Shown here in pieces: positions 1 to 9,349 of a stretch of 64,000 nt of DNA; the stretch's first letter is position 1, and every line of letters starts with the position of its first letter. The notes below the pieces were generated by a model. That model worked only from the letters and a program-made list of their open reading frames with translations, was not told where the DNA came from and made no database searches. Origin of the DNA: Nocardia crassostreae. GTDB lineage: Bacteria; Actinomycetota; Actinomycetes; Mycobacteriales; Mycobacteriaceae. A program made the translations under genes and the position numbers. The stretch covers positions 62,001-126,000 of the forward strand of contig NZ_BDCH01000015.1 in assembly GCF_001613405.1 (NCBI RefSeq), written 5' to 3'.

Positions 1-582
1 ATGCGGCTGGGTGCACAACTGCCGCAACGTCGGACGGCGACCGCGACCCAGCGCACTGTCCGCGCGCACGATGGCGACCACCTGTTCGCGGTACAGCGTG
101 GCGCTGCGGATATCCGGGGCGGCGACATCACCCGCACCGATGTCGAGATCGACCGAACCGTCCCGCAGGGCCTCGGCGCTCTCGCTGCCCTCGGCCACGA
201 ACCGCAGCGTGACCTGCGGCGCGACGGCCGCCACGGCCTCGACCGCAGCCGTGGCGAGGGTTGCGGCGACACCGTCGTTGATGCGAATCGTGAAGGTGCG
301 CTTCAGTTCCGCCATGAGGATCTCCCGATCGGCGCTGATCAAGGCCGCCGCCTCGTCCAGCAGCGACCGCACCCGGGGCGCGGTGCGCAGCGCGAACGGC
401 GTCGGGGCCATACCGCGTCCGGCGCGCACCAGGATCGGGTCGTCCATGGCGCGGCGCAGCCTGCCCAGGGCGCGGCTGGTGGCCGGGATGGACAGGTGCA
501 GGCGTTCGGCCGCCGCCGTGACGCTGCCCTCCTGGAGCAGTGCGTCGAAGACGCGCAGGAGATTCAGGTCGAGCTCACGCAT
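1..582 (-). CDS. LysR-family transcriptional regulator, 3' end beyond window
   Basis: 194 codons are visible. The gene is cut by the left edge, so its C-terminal part is missing. Residues 1-60 form the LysR winged helix-turn-helix (starts MRELDLNLLRVFDALLQEGS, then SVTAAAERLHLSIPATSRAL), followed by the first half of the effector-binding domain. It should be a DNA-binding regulator whose ligand cannot be predicted. It is divergent from the MFS exporter at 658, a common arrangement in which the LysR protein controls the exporter. The ATG at 582 is preceded by TAGGAT six bases upstream, which suggests a leaderless transcript, and that hexamer lies inside a perfect palindrome (585-599). The family assignment is secure; control of the neighbour is inference. 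Confidence 0.9.
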   Translation of the reverse strand, partial: MRELDLNLLRVFDALLQEGSVTAAAERLHLSIPATSRALGRLRRAMDDPILVRAGRGMAPTPFALRTAPRVRSLLDEAAALISADREILMAELKRTFTIRINDGVAATLATAAVEAVAAVAPQVTLRFVAEGSESAEALRDGSVDLDIGAGDVAAPDIRSATLYREQVVAIVRADSALGRGRRPTLRQLCTQPH

Positions 583-584
583 AG

Positions 585-599
585 TTGCATCCTATGCAA
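585..599. promoter_or_regulatory. LysR-type palindromic operator
   Basis: TTGCAT-CCT-ATGCAA is a perfect inverted repeat that fits the LysR T-N11-A rule (T586, A598). It lies 3 bp upstream of the LysR start and contains the minus-strand -10-like hexamer TAGGAT (589-594). Occupancy should block lysR transcription, and the site also lies in the 75-bp divergent region shared with the exporter. Confidence 0.6.
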
Positions 600-657
600 G
601 AAATCCTTGTCAAAGTTGCGTGGCACGAAGAATCAGCACGTCCATACCGTCTCCTCC

Positions 658-2058
658 ATGCCACGAAATGGTCTGATCCGTACCCCGTTCCCCGAGTCAC
701 GCGCGCGGCCCGCCCACCCGGTCGCCCAGCGCAGCCTGCTCGCCGTCATGTGCGCCTGCGTCGGCCTCGTGGTCGGCATGGTCGCCGCCGTCAATCTCGC
801 CGTGCCCATGCTCGCCGCGAGCGATCTGCGTCCCTCCGCGTCCGCCTTGATCTGGATCGTCGACACCTATGTGATCTGCTTCGCCTGCCTGGTGATTCCG
901 GGCGGCGCCGCGGGAGACCGCTTCGCCCGCAAGGGCGTTCTGCTCACCGGGCTGGCCTTGTTCGCGGCGGGGGCGCTGCTCTCGGCGGTGGCCCCGACCG
1001 TGCCCGTCCTGCTCGCGGGCCGGGCGATCACCGGAGTCGGCGCGGCGGCGGTGCTGCCCAATACCCTCGCCATCCTGCTCCACGCGGTGCCCGCCGAACG
1101 CAAGGGCGCGACCATCGCGGCCTGGGCCGCCATGACCGGAATCGGCGGGGTCGTCGGCAATGTGGGCGGCGGGGCGGTGCTCGCGAGCGGATCGTGGCGC
1201 TGGCTGCTCGTCGCCGCGTCCTTCGCCCTGCTGCTCGGCATTGTCGACGGTCCGGAAGCGGGCTGGGGCAGCGCCCTCGTGGTCACCGGGTTCGTCAGCG
1301 CGGCAGTCCTTTTCGCGGCGTTGACGCTCGTCGAGCTGAAAGTCGAGCACCCGCTGCTCGATCCCCGGCTGCTCCGCATTCCCGCGCTGCGCAGCGCCTG
1401 CCTGGGCATGACCACGGTCTTCTTCGGCATGTTCGCCCTGTTCTACGTCAATGCCTCGTTCCTGCAGTACGGCAAGGGATTCGGCGTCCTGCAGACCGGT
1501 CTCGGCATCATCCCGCTGACCGTGCCGATCATTCTCGGCGCGCGGTACGTGGCACGCCTGTCGCAGCGCATCGGACTGGACGCCACCACCGCCCTGGCCT
1601 TCCTGTTCGTCGGCGGCGGGCTGCTCGGGCTGTCCACCACGGGCGCGGACACGCCCTACGCGGTCTACGCCGCCTGGCTGGTCGTCACCGGAATCGGTGT
1701 GACACTGGCTCTTCCGACCCTCTCCGGGGTGATCGCGGGATCGCTGCCCGCGGCGCAGGCCGGGGTCGGCACCGGATTGCAGGCCACCACGCGCGAATTC
1801 GGCAGCGCTTTGGGCGTAGCCGTCATCGGCACCATTCTGACCGCCCGCTTCGCCGACGCCCTGCCCGCCGATATCCGCGCGAGCCACGATCCGCACACGG
1901 TGGCCCAGGCGCTCGCCGCCACGACCCCCGATCGCTCGTCCGAGGTCATCGGCGCATTCGTCACGGCCGCGGACACCGGATTCCGGGTGATCGGCCTGGC
2001 CGTGCTGATGCTCGGCTGCCTCGTCGTCGCGCAGTCGCTGCTGTCGCGGCCGCGCTGA
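658..2058 (+). CDS. MFS drug-efflux-type transporter (DHA2-like), shortened
   Basis: 466 aa from ATG 658. Membrane-embedded exporter of the major facilitator superfamily. Residues from about 25 on show hydrophobic helices, the loop-2 signature GDRFARKGVLL and the motif-C-like stretch VVGNVGGGAVLASGSW. After SWRW the sequence passes almost directly into FALLLGIVDGPEAGW. In the DHA2 family these two segments are normally separated by roughly 40 residues (the rest of helix 6 and a loop), so an in-frame segment appears to be missing and the topology may be altered. It is divergent from the LysR gene and is its likely target. Substrate unknown. An upstream extension of the frame exists but only covers the antisense of lysR, so I reject it. 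Confidence 0.85.
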   Translation: MPRNGLIRTPFPESRARPAHPVAQRSLLAVMCACVGLVVGMVAAVNLAVPMLAASDLRPSASALIWIVDTYVICFACLVIPGGAAGDRFARKGVLLTGLALFAAGALLSAVAPTVPVLLAGRAITGVGAAAVLPNTLAILLHAVPAERKGATIAAWAAMTGIGGVVGNVGGGAVLASGSWRWLLVAASFALLLGIVDGPEAGWGSALVVTGFVSAAVLFAALTLVELKVEHPLLDPRLLRIPALRSACLGMTTVFFGMFALFYVNASFLQYGKGFGVLQTGLGIIPLTVPIILGARYVARLSQRIGLDATTALAFLFVGGGLLGLSTTGADTPYAVYAAWLVVTGIGVTLALPTLSGVIAGSLPAAQAGVGTGLQATTREFGSALGVAVIGTILTARFADALPADIRASHDPHTVAQALAATTPDRSSEVIGAFVTAADTGFRVIGLAVLMLGCLVVAQSLLSRPR

Positions 2059-2177
2059 CGGATCGTTCTCGAGGATGACCGCGATTCCCTCCGCCGGGCG
2101 ACGTGCCCGGCGCGGCGGGCCGCGCATACTCGAACGGTTCCCAGCGAGACCTACTCCGGGCAGGGAGAAGGAGTGCT

Positions 2178-3644
2178 GTGCGAATCGGGCTGCGGTATGG
2201 GCTGGCCTCGGTGAGCGTCCTGGTGGTCGCCGCGTGCACAGGTCAACCGGTGAGCACCACGCCCGTGGGCCCGCCGCCACCGGCGTGGTCGCCGTGCACC
2301 GGCGTGAGCGACGGCGAACGAATCTGGGAGTGCACGACCATCACCGCACCCCTGGACCATGGGAATCCGGAGGGCGGGACCATCGAACTCGCGCTCATCC
2401 GGACCCGGACGGCCGATCCGGCGCGGCGGATCGGATCGCTGGTCTACAACCCGGGCGGACCCGGTGGGTCCGGATTCGACACGGTGCTCGGGATGGCCGG
2501 ACGATTGGGCGGGGTGCTGGATCGCTACGATCTGGTGTCCTGGGATCCGCGCGGCGTCGGCCGCAGCACGGCCGTGCGATGCGCGGAAGCGCCCCTGCCG
2601 GACCGGGTTCCACGCACCGATGCGGAATGGGCGGCCCTGGACGACACCAGCCGCGAGTTCGCCGAATCCTGCGTCACGGGCTCCGGTTCCCTATTGCCGC
2701 GCATCGGGCTGTTCGATTCGGCCCGCGATCTCGACCTCATTCGCGACGCGGTCGGCGACGAGCGCTTGAACTTTCTCGGCGTCTCCTACGGCGGTCAATT
2801 GGGCGCGGCCTACGCCACCCTGTTCCCGCAGCGCGTCGGCCGGATGGTCCTGGATGCTCCGGGAACGCCCCTACGCACTTTCCGACAGAGCCTGCTCGAC
2901 CAGTCCAAGGGCAGCGAGCGCGCCTTGCGCCGATTCCTCGAATGCTGCGTGAGCGCCGGATCCTGCCCGCTCGGCGACTCCGGCACGGCGGCCCTGGAAG
3001 GGTTCGACGCATTCCTCTCCCGCCTCGATTCCGCACCGGCGCCGACCGATCGCGGCGAACCGCTCACCCGCGCAACGGCTCTCGCGGCCGTCGGCCTCGG
3101 CATCGCCGCGCCCGAGACGTGGCCGCACCTGAGTACGGCACTCGCCGAGGCGTATGCGGGCGACGGCAGTGCACTCATCGGTTACGCCGACGTTTTCGCA
3201 GGCCGCCGCGCCGACGGCACTGACAACAACTTCACCGCCATCAATACGGCCGCCAACTGCGCCGACTATCCGGACAGCTACACCACCGACCAGGTCCACG
3301 CCCTATTGCCCGACTTCGCCCGCGCGTCACCGCGTTTCGGCGAGCTCACCGCGCTGCGTCTGGTCGAATGCGCGCACTGGCCGGTGTACGGCGTGGGCCG
3401 CGACCGCATCGACGGGACGGGTGCGGCCCCGATCCTGCTCATCGGCAATACCGGTGACCCGCAAGCGCTCTACTCCTGGGTCACCGAGCTGGCCGAGTCG
3501 CTGGCCTCGGGCGTGCTGCTCACCTATCGCGGTGACGGTCACGGCGCGTACGGCGGCGTCGATGCGTGCGTGGATCGCACGGTCAACGCCTACCTGCGCG
3601 ACGGCACCGCGCCACCGGCCGGGACGCGGTGCCCCGCATCATGA
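2178..3644 (+). CDS. TAP-like alpha/beta-hydrolase lipoprotein (peptidase S33 family)
   Basis: 488 aa from GTG 2178, chosen because a GGGAGAAGGAG ribosome-binding site sits 4 bp upstream and a lipoprotein signal begins there (hydrophobic stretch ending VAAC, Cys about residue 21). The predicted product is anchored outside the membrane. The fold is an alpha/beta hydrolase: oxyanion segment NPGGPGGSG, nucleophile Ser203 in GVSYGG, Asp427 in GNTGDP and His455 in GDGHGAYGG, with the TAP C-terminal domain around the last two. This matches actinobacterial tripeptidyl aminopeptidase-like exported hydrolases. The true substrate (peptide or ester) is not known. The stop overlaps the convergent esterase by 6 bp. 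Confidence 0.9.
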   Translation: MRIGLRYGLASVSVLVVAACTGQPVSTTPVGPPPPAWSPCTGVSDGERIWECTTITAPLDHGNPEGGTIELALIRTRTADPARRIGSLVYNPGGPGGSGFDTVLGMAGRLGGVLDRYDLVSWDPRGVGRSTAVRCAEAPLPDRVPRTDAEWAALDDTSREFAESCVTGSGSLLPRIGLFDSARDLDLIRDAVGDERLNFLGVSYGGQLGAAYATLFPQRVGRMVLDAPGTPLRTFRQSLLDQSKGSERALRRFLECCVSAGSCPLGDSGTAALEGFDAFLSRLDSAPAPTDRGEPLTRATALAAVGLGIAAPETWPHLSTALAEAYAGDGSALIGYADVFAGRRADGTDNNFTAINTAANCADYPDSYTTDQVHALLPDFARASPRFGELTALRLVECAHWPVYGVGRDRIDGTGAAPILLIGNTGDPQALYSWVTELAESLASGVLLTYRGDGHGAYGGVDACVDRTVNAYLRDGTAPPAGTRCPAS

Positions 3645-4676
3645 TCCGGCGTGCTCAAGCCGACGCACCAGCCACGCCAGCGACATCGGATACCGGTAGT
3701 CGATACCGCCGTGCCCGGCGTCGAACAACTCGAAATGAATGGTCTCCGGCTCCACCTCGCTGGACAGCAGCGCATTGCGGAACGCCTTCGCGCCGATATC
3801 GAGATACCACTCGTCCCGGGTACCGCCGTCGATCCAGATCGCCCGCATCGACCGCAACGCCTCGGCGTGGCCGGGTACCATGCGCACCGGATCCCAGGAC
3901 AGCCACCGCTGCCACACCTCGGGTATCAGCACCCCGGTGTCGGTGTCGAACGGCAATTGCGGCCGCCCGTCCACCGCGGGCGAGAAGCAGGCCGCGACGC
4001 CGTAGAGAGTGAGCAGATCCTCGTCCTCGGGCCTGGTGAACGACACGCGCCCTTGAAATTCCTCCCACCAGCGCTCGATATCCCCGTCGTACTGCCGCAA
4101 ATGCCGTACGGCAGTAGCGAATTCGGGAATGTAGCAGAACTCGTAGAGCGCGTCACCGGCATGAGTGGCCAAGGCCCCGAACAGATCCGGCCGCAGCATG
4201 GGCGTGATCATCGCCCCGAATCCGCCGCTGCTCTTACCCATGATGGCGCGATGATCCCGATCGGCGCGCGTGCGATAGTTGGCGTCCACCCACGGTACGA
4301 TCTCCTCGCACAGGTAGGAGTGGTAGAGCCCGGTCCCGGACGAATCGACGAACTGACTGCCGCCGTAGGCCGTCCACGCGTCCACGTAGACGAGGATGGC
4401 GGGCGGCGCCGCCGCCGTGGCGAACACCTCGTCCGCGGTTTCGATGAACGGGCGGCGGAACGGCATACGGTTCCGCCACATCTGCACATGCCCCGAATAC
4501 CCTTGGATCACATAGACAACCGAGTACCGGCGATCCTCGTCCTCGTCGTATCCCGGCGGCACATACACCCAGAGCGGACGCTCGTGCGGGTCCTTCAGCG
4601 GGTTGTCCCGCAGCAGCGCACTGTCGAAAACGTGTTCGTCGAGTCGTCCGGCAAGTTCCGCAGACCATGGCAGCAT
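3639..4676 (-). CDS. Putative esterase (esterase D / PF00756-like)
   Basis: 345 aa, cytoplasmic, no signal peptide. The alpha/beta-hydrolase sequence carries WVYVPPGYDEDEDRRYSVVY near residue 36, the nucleophile elbow GKSSGG with Ser149, and a C-terminal His in FDAGHGG. This matches the enterochelin-esterase / S-formylglutathione-hydrolase-like family, so carboxylester hydrolysis is the expected reaction. Substrate unknown. It converges on the TAP-like hydrolase with a 6-bp overlap. Confidence 0.88.
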   Translation of the reverse strand: MLPWSAELAGRLDEHVFDSALLRDNPLKDPHERPLWVYVPPGYDEDEDRRYSVVYVIQGYSGHVQMWRNRMPFRRPFIETADEVFATAAAPPAILVYVDAWTAYGGSQFVDSSGTGLYHSYLCEEIVPWVDANYRTRADRDHRAIMGKSSGGFGAMITPMLRPDLFGALATHAGDALYEFCYIPEFATAVRHLRQYDGDIERWWEEFQGRVSFTRPEDEDLLTLYGVAACFSPAVDGRPQLPFDTDTGVLIPEVWQRWLSWDPVRMVPGHAEALRSMRAIWIDGGTRDEWYLDIGAKAFRNALLSSEVEPETIHFELFDAGHGGIDYRYPMSLAWLVRRLEHAGS

Positions 4677-4721
4677 CCACCCGACGGTAGTACAGCCCCG
4701 CCGCTCCCGGGTGGAGTCTCG

Positions 4722-5195
4722 CTACCCGAACTGGCCGACCCGGTACTCACCACCGATCTGCCGGGTGATCACATTGACCCGGTTGAAGGCGTTGATATTG
4801 GCGATGAGCACCACCATCGCGCTGATCTGATCCGCGTCGTAATGCCTGACGACATCGGCCCACACCTCGTCGGTGACCCCGCCGGACGCATCGGCGATCC
4901 GGGTCCCCTGCTCGGTCAGTGCCAGCGCGGCCCGCTCGGCCTCGGTGAACACCGTCGCCTCACGCCAGACCGCGACCAGATTGAGCCGCAGCGCATTCTC
5001 GCCCGCATGCGCGGCCTCCTTGGTGTGCATATCGAGACAGAATCCGCAGCCATTGATCTGGCTGGCCCGCATGCGCATCAACTCCTGCGTCGCATAGGGC
5101 ACGGTCGAATCCGCGACCACCTTGCCCGCCGAGGCGAGGTACTTCAGGGATTTGGCCGCCATCGGGTTCTCGAACAGATTCATTCGTGCTTCCAT
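4722..5195 (-). CDS. AhpD-like / carboxymuconolactone decarboxylase family protein
   Basis: 157 aa from ATG 5195, with AGGAG 6 bp upstream. The key motif NGCGFCLDMHTKEA gives Cys50, Cys53 and His57, the CxxC-xxx-H redox site of AhpD-type alkylhydroperoxidases. The all-helical carboxymuconolactone decarboxylase fold covers nearly the whole protein. Likely role: peroxide detoxification or a related thiol redox reaction in the cytoplasm. It lies 45 bp upstream of the esterase on the same strand and could be co-transcribed. Confidence 0.9.
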   Translation of the reverse strand: MEARMNLFENPMAAKSLKYLASAGKVVADSTVPYATQELMRMRASQINGCGFCLDMHTKEAAHAGENALRLNLVAVWREATVFTEAERAALALTEQGTRIADASGGVTDEVWADVVRHYDADQISAMVVLIANINAFNRVNVITRQIGGEYRVGQFG

Positions 5196-5266
5196 CGTTC
5201 GCTCCTGTCGTCGGGATGCCTACACCTGTCCGACGAGACGGCACGCCGGAATGACAGGCTCCGCGA

Positions 5267-6952
5267 TTACGAAGCGCCGCTGCGCTTTCGGCGTCGAATC
5301 AGCAGCGGGAGGCTCGTCAGGGAGACGAGCACGAGCAGGACGGCCACCGTCACCCGGAAGGCGGTGACGGTGGCCGTGCCCGAGAGACGTTGCGCGGCGG
5401 CCTGAACCGTCGGGGTCACCTGCTCGGCGACCTTGGCGGCGCCGGGTTGCTGTTGTGACGCACCGGAGTGGTCACAGCCGTCGGGAGTGCGCTCGGGGGT
5501 GGGCGATTGCAGTTGCAGGGTCGCGCACCGGGCGAACTCATTGGCGATGGTCGGGGCGAAGGGGGTGATGGCGGTGGTCTCGCATTGGAGTTGGTCACGC
5601 TCCTGGCTGACCGCCGCCGGGGCCGCGACCGCGATGGCGTGGAAGAACAGGATGCCGATCAGCGCCACGCCGAGGGAGTTTCCGACCTGCTGGGCGGTGG
5701 GCACCAGGCCGGAGGCGGAATCGATGAATTTCGGCGGAACGGCCGCCACCACCGCGATCTGCAAGCGCGCGGCCGCCGCGCCAACACCCAGGCCGCCGAG
5801 GATCAGCGGGACGAACAGCACCGGCCACGACAGGGTGGCGGGTGAGGGTTCCAGGGCCAGGAGCCAGCCGATGAGCAGGACACCGAACAGGACGGTGCCG
5901 ATGCCGATCAACCGGTTGCCGAGCAGGCCCGCCAATCGGGGCGCGGACAGCGCGCCGATGACCGCGCCCGCCGAGAACGGCAGCGTCGCCACTCCCGTGC
6001 GCAAGGCACTGTAGCCGAGCCCGAACTGGAGCGAGACCGACATGGTGAACAGGTAGGCGCCGAACACGCCGTACACCACCAGGCAGGGCAGGATCCAGCC
6101 GAGAAATCGTGGCGCGGCGAACAATCCGGGATCGATCAGCGGGGACCCGCCGCGCGCCGCCACCCGGCGCTCGTGGACGACGAAACCCGCGAAGATCACC
6201 GCCGAGGCCGCCAGCATGGCCAGAATCGGTGGCGACCATCGGTGTTCGCGGCCGATGGAGAGCCCGTAGATGAGCAGGAACAGCCCTGCCGTGGCCAGCA
6301 CCGCGCCCACCGCGTCGAGGGCGCACCGCTCGCGCACCACCGTGCCCCGCAGATGCCGGGCGGCCAACGCCAGCGCCACCGCGCCGGGAATCAGATTCAC
6401 CAGGAAGATCGAACGCCAGGACAGGTCCAGGGGATTCGCGCCCAGCAGCACGCCGCCGATGAGCGGTCCCAGCATGGCCGCGGTGCCCGCGGTCGCGCCG
6501 TAGAGCGCGAAGGCGAGATTGCGGCGCGCGGTATCGGCGAACCGGGCGCTGATAATGGCGATCGGTTGCGCCGATACCGCCCCGGCCGCGGCTCCTTGCA
6601 GCACGCGCGCGGCAATGAGCGCGAGCGGAGTCGGGGCCAAGCCTCACAGCACCGAGGCCGCGACGAACACCGCGAGCGCGGCGGTGAAGAAGCCGCCGCG
6701 GCCCCAGCGCATCCCCAGGCGCGCACTCGGCAACAGCGCGCACGCCAGGGCGACGGTGTAACCGGTCAGCATGAGCGATGATTCGGCCGAACTGGCCCCG
6801 AGATCGCGGACGATATCCGGAATCGCGACGGTCACGATCGTCGCGTCGACCATTTGCATGAATACGGCGATGAACACCGCCGCCACCCCGGCCCACACCG
6901 TGGAATTCCGTGTGGGACGCGGGGTTTCCAGGGGAATGTCGAGTGCGCTCAC
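5267..6952 (-). pseudogene. EmrB/QacA-type MFS exporter interrupted by an in-frame TGA
   Basis: The frame runs from GTG 6952 to 5267 (about 560 codons) but carries TGA at 6644-6646 (codon 103), between FVAASVL and GLAPTPLALIAARVLQG. Both sides are collinear in one frame and read as a typical 14-helix EmrB/QacA exporter, so this is a single nonsense change (for example from TGC or TGG) or a sequencing error. A TTG at 6640 could in principle restart translation but would lose the first helices. The gene follows the PapA-like acyltransferase by only 10 bp and is last in the gpgS-like operon, so it would be the product exporter. A working protein is doubtful as read. Confidence 0.85.
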
Positions 6953-6962
6953 GAATGGTCCG

Positions 6963-8381
6963 TTACGCGACGTCGCGGGAGAGCGGACCGGTTCCGGAAT
7001 GCGCGATGGATTCCATGACCCGGGTCAGTACATCGCAGTAGCGCGTCATCGCGCCGCCCGCGAGCGGGGTGTCCGGGAACAGCGAAGCCGCCCAGATCAT
7101 ATCGTCGGTGCGCTGCACCCACGTGTACACCTCCTCGGAGGTGCCCCGGCTGCCGAAGAACGAGAAATCGAGTGCGGAGAACAGCTCGGCGCCGGGCAGT
7201 TTCCGCAAATCCAGGAACGACAGCATGGGCGCCACCCAGCCGCGCCGCACATGGAATCCCTCGTGCTCCTCCAGCAATTCGACGACGCGATGCAGGGAGA
7301 CATTGGACAGCCATTTCCCGGAGGAGAAGGCCGCATCGGCGCGCTGCGCCGTCGCGGCGAAGCCTTCCGCGGGATCGAAGTCGAAGGCGATCGGAATCAG
7401 GCTGGCGTACCAGCCGACCGTGCGTTGCTCGGCCGCACCGGCGCGAGTGTTCTTCGGCGAGAGATTGAAATAGCTGGTGCGACCCGACAGCTCGTAGTCG
7501 GCATAGGCGGCCGCGGCGAAGACGCCGGACACCAATCGCACGCCCGCCCGGGCGCATTCGTCCTCGAATGCGTCGGCCGCGGGGCCGGACAACAGGACCC
7601 GCCGATCCGAGGCCGCCGAGGCGGACACCGTCGACTCGGGATCCTGCAGCGCCAGCGGGAAACTGGGCAACCGGCCGCCATTGGCCCGGATGCGCTCCGC
7701 CCACTGCGTGATCTGCGGCGACTGCTCCACGAGCCGCGCGGCTTCGGCGCGCTCGCGTTGGCAGTACTCCCGATAGCTGGCCACCGGGACTTCCGCCAGT
7801 CGGGTGGCGGCGGTGGGATCGAAATACAGCTGCACGAGTTCACCGCTGATGATGCCGCCGGAAACGGCATCGGTATTGAGGTGATCGCAGGCCACCACCA
7901 CGGTGAAGGAGCCGCCGTGATCCGTGATCGCGAAGGTGAAGCAATCCCAGCTGGTCGGGCCGGGCGTCACCCGCTGCAGAATGCGGCTGATCAGCAAGCC
8001 GTCGATCTCACCCCAGGAATCGGCGACGAGATCGATATCGTCGGCCTCCAGCACGCGCCGCTGGATGTGGAGATCGCCGTCGATTTCGAACCAGCTGTGA
8101 AAGGCGTCGTGGCGGCGCACGACGGCGGTGGTGGCGCGGACCAGCGCCGCGATATCGGGTTCACCCGTGAGCGTGAACGCGCACAGGATCAACCGGTCGA
8201 AGCGCCCGCCCGTCTGCTTGGCGGTCCGGGCCATTTCCAGATAGGCGTCCTGCTGGAACGACGGTGGTGTGGCATCGGCGCGTGCGCGGATGGCCGCGGC
8301 GCGCGCGTTCTCGGTGGGACGGATGATCGTCAACCGGCCGCCCTTGGGGCGCCAGTCGTCGATGAGCCCGCTCTGCATCAT
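6963..8381 (-). CDS. PapA-type acyltransferase (condensation-domain superfamily)
   Basis: 472 aa from ATG 8381, preceded by AAGGAGG. It belongs to the BAHD/condensation-like superfamily: the catalytic HxxxD is His167-Asp171 in ACDHLNTDAVS, with a second structural segment NLSPKNT near residue 310. The spacing and length match mycobacterial PapA proteins, which transfer acyl chains from a polyketide synthase or CoA to a sugar or glycolipid hydroxyl. The first His of the textbook HHxxxDG motif is Asp and the Gly is Ala, as in some PapA relatives. It is second in an operon behind a gpgS homologue and before an exporter, so the acceptor may be a glucosylglycerate-type glycoside (inference). Confidence 0.85.
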   Translation of the reverse strand: MMQSGLIDDWRPKGGRLTIIRPTENARAAAIRARADATPPSFQQDAYLEMARTAKQTGGRFDRLILCAFTLTGEPDIAALVRATTAVVRRHDAFHSWFEIDGDLHIQRRVLEADDIDLVADSWGEIDGLLISRILQRVTPGPTSWDCFTFAITDHGGSFTVVVACDHLNTDAVSGGIISGELVQLYFDPTAATRLAEVPVASYREYCQRERAEAARLVEQSPQITQWAERIRANGGRLPSFPLALQDPESTVSASAASDRRVLLSGPAADAFEDECARAGVRLVSGVFAAAAYADYELSGRTSYFNLSPKNTRAGAAEQRTVGWYASLIPIAFDFDPAEGFAATAQRADAAFSSGKWLSNVSLHRVVELLEEHEGFHVRRGWVAPMLSFLDLRKLPGAELFSALDFSFFGSRGTSEEVYTWVQRTDDMIWAASLFPDTPLAGGAMTRYCDVLTRVMESIAHSGTGPLSRDVA

Positions 8382-8416
8382 GATCTATTTCCTCCTTGCT
8401 TTTTCCAGAGCGGTTT

Positions 8417-9349
8417 TCAGGACGCGATCCGCAGCAGCGAATTCATCGGCGGCCGATGCTCGGTATGCAAGTCGGATTCGCGCGGCGCGAAACCTTCGGC
8501 GCCCAGCGGGAACTGGACGATGCCCGCGCCGGAATCGGGCAGTCCGCACCGTTCCAGCGCCGTGGCCATGATTTGGCGACTCATGACGCCCAATTCGTGC
8601 AGCGGCCGATTGCGGTGTTTACGCACACCAAGGTCCACCTGCCCGATAGCCGAGGCGCCATAGCGGTCGTACACATCGATCAGCAGACCGATTTCTACGC
8701 CGTAATGCGGTGCGAAGCAGAGGCGTTCGAGCGCCTCCCGGGTCGCGGCGTATTCCCCGCCGAGGGGTTGCACCACATGCCGCAGTCCAGGCCGCAGCGC
8801 CGCCAGCAACGGCCGCGCCACGAGTTCGGTCACCCGGCCGCCGCCGGATTCGTCGAAGGTTTCGCCGACCAGTAATGGGCGGCGGTAATAGGCCTTGCTG
8901 AAGACCAGGGATTCATCCAGCAGCAGCGGCCCGATGAGTTTGGGGACGAATTGCGGATCGGGATCGATGAGATCGGAATCCATGAACATCACGATGTCGC
9001 CGGAGGCCACCGCCAGGGATCGCCAGAGCACCTCGCCCTTGCCCGGGACGGGCGGGTGCTCGGGCAATACCGCTTCGCGGCTCACCACGGTCGCGCCGGC
9101 AGCGGCGGCGACGCGCATCGTGGCATCGGTGGATCCGGAATCCATGACGATCAATTCGTCGACCAGACCGGGAGGGAGGGAGCGCACCGCGTGGACGACA
9201 TCGGCCACCGTGGCTTCCTCGTTCAGCGCCGGGAGAACGACCGAGACGGTCCGTCCTCGTTTTGCGGCGATCAGGTCGTGCGCGCTCCAATGCGGTGCGG
9301 ACCAGGTGCGAATATCGCCGTGGAACTCGTTCACCAACAGATCGGCCAT
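8417..9349 (-). CDS. gpgS: Glucosyl-3-phosphoglycerate synthase-like glycosyltransferase (GT81/GT2 fold)
   Basis: 310 aa from ATG 9349 (AGGTGG 5 bp upstream). The sequence closely follows mycobacterial GpgS (Rv1208): SVVLPALNEE near residue 36, the VMDSGSTD donor site, PGKGEVLWRSL, the metal-binding MFMDSDLIDPDPQF, GGGRVTELVARPLL and YGVEIGLLIDVYDR. GpgS transfers glucose from UDP- or NDP-glucose to 3-phosphoglycerate. Here it does not sit by folP as in mycobacteria but heads an operon with a PapA-like acyltransferase (35-bp gap) and an exporter. It may therefore be a second copy with a specialised product. Family assignment is firm; acceptor specificity is inferred. Confidence 0.85.
   Translation of the reverse strand: MADLLVNEFHGDIRTWSAPHWSAHDLIAAKRGRTVSVVLPALNEEATVADVVHAVRSLPPGLVDELIVMDSGSTDATMRVAAAAGATVVSREAVLPEHPPVPGKGEVLWRSLAVASGDIVMFMDSDLIDPDPQFVPKLIGPLLLDESLVFSKAYYRRPLLVGETFDESGGGRVTELVARPLLAALRPGLRHVVQPLGGEYAATREALERLCFAPHYGVEIGLLIDVYDRYGASAIGQVDLGVRKHRNRPLHELGVMSRQIMATALERCGLPDSGAGIVQFPLGAEGFAPRESDLHTEHRPPMNSLLRIAS

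Noticed and set aside
1..657. A plus-strand frame extending the MFS gene to position 1
   Set aside because: It is the antisense of the lysR gene. The minus-strand frame has a clear LysR HTH, and the first 219 residues of the plus frame are low complexity and Arg-rich without similarity.
6644..6646. Selenocysteine at the TGA of the exporter
   Set aside because: There is no Sec element downstream that I can see, MFS proteins have no Sec members that I know, and other genes in the window also carry single breaks.
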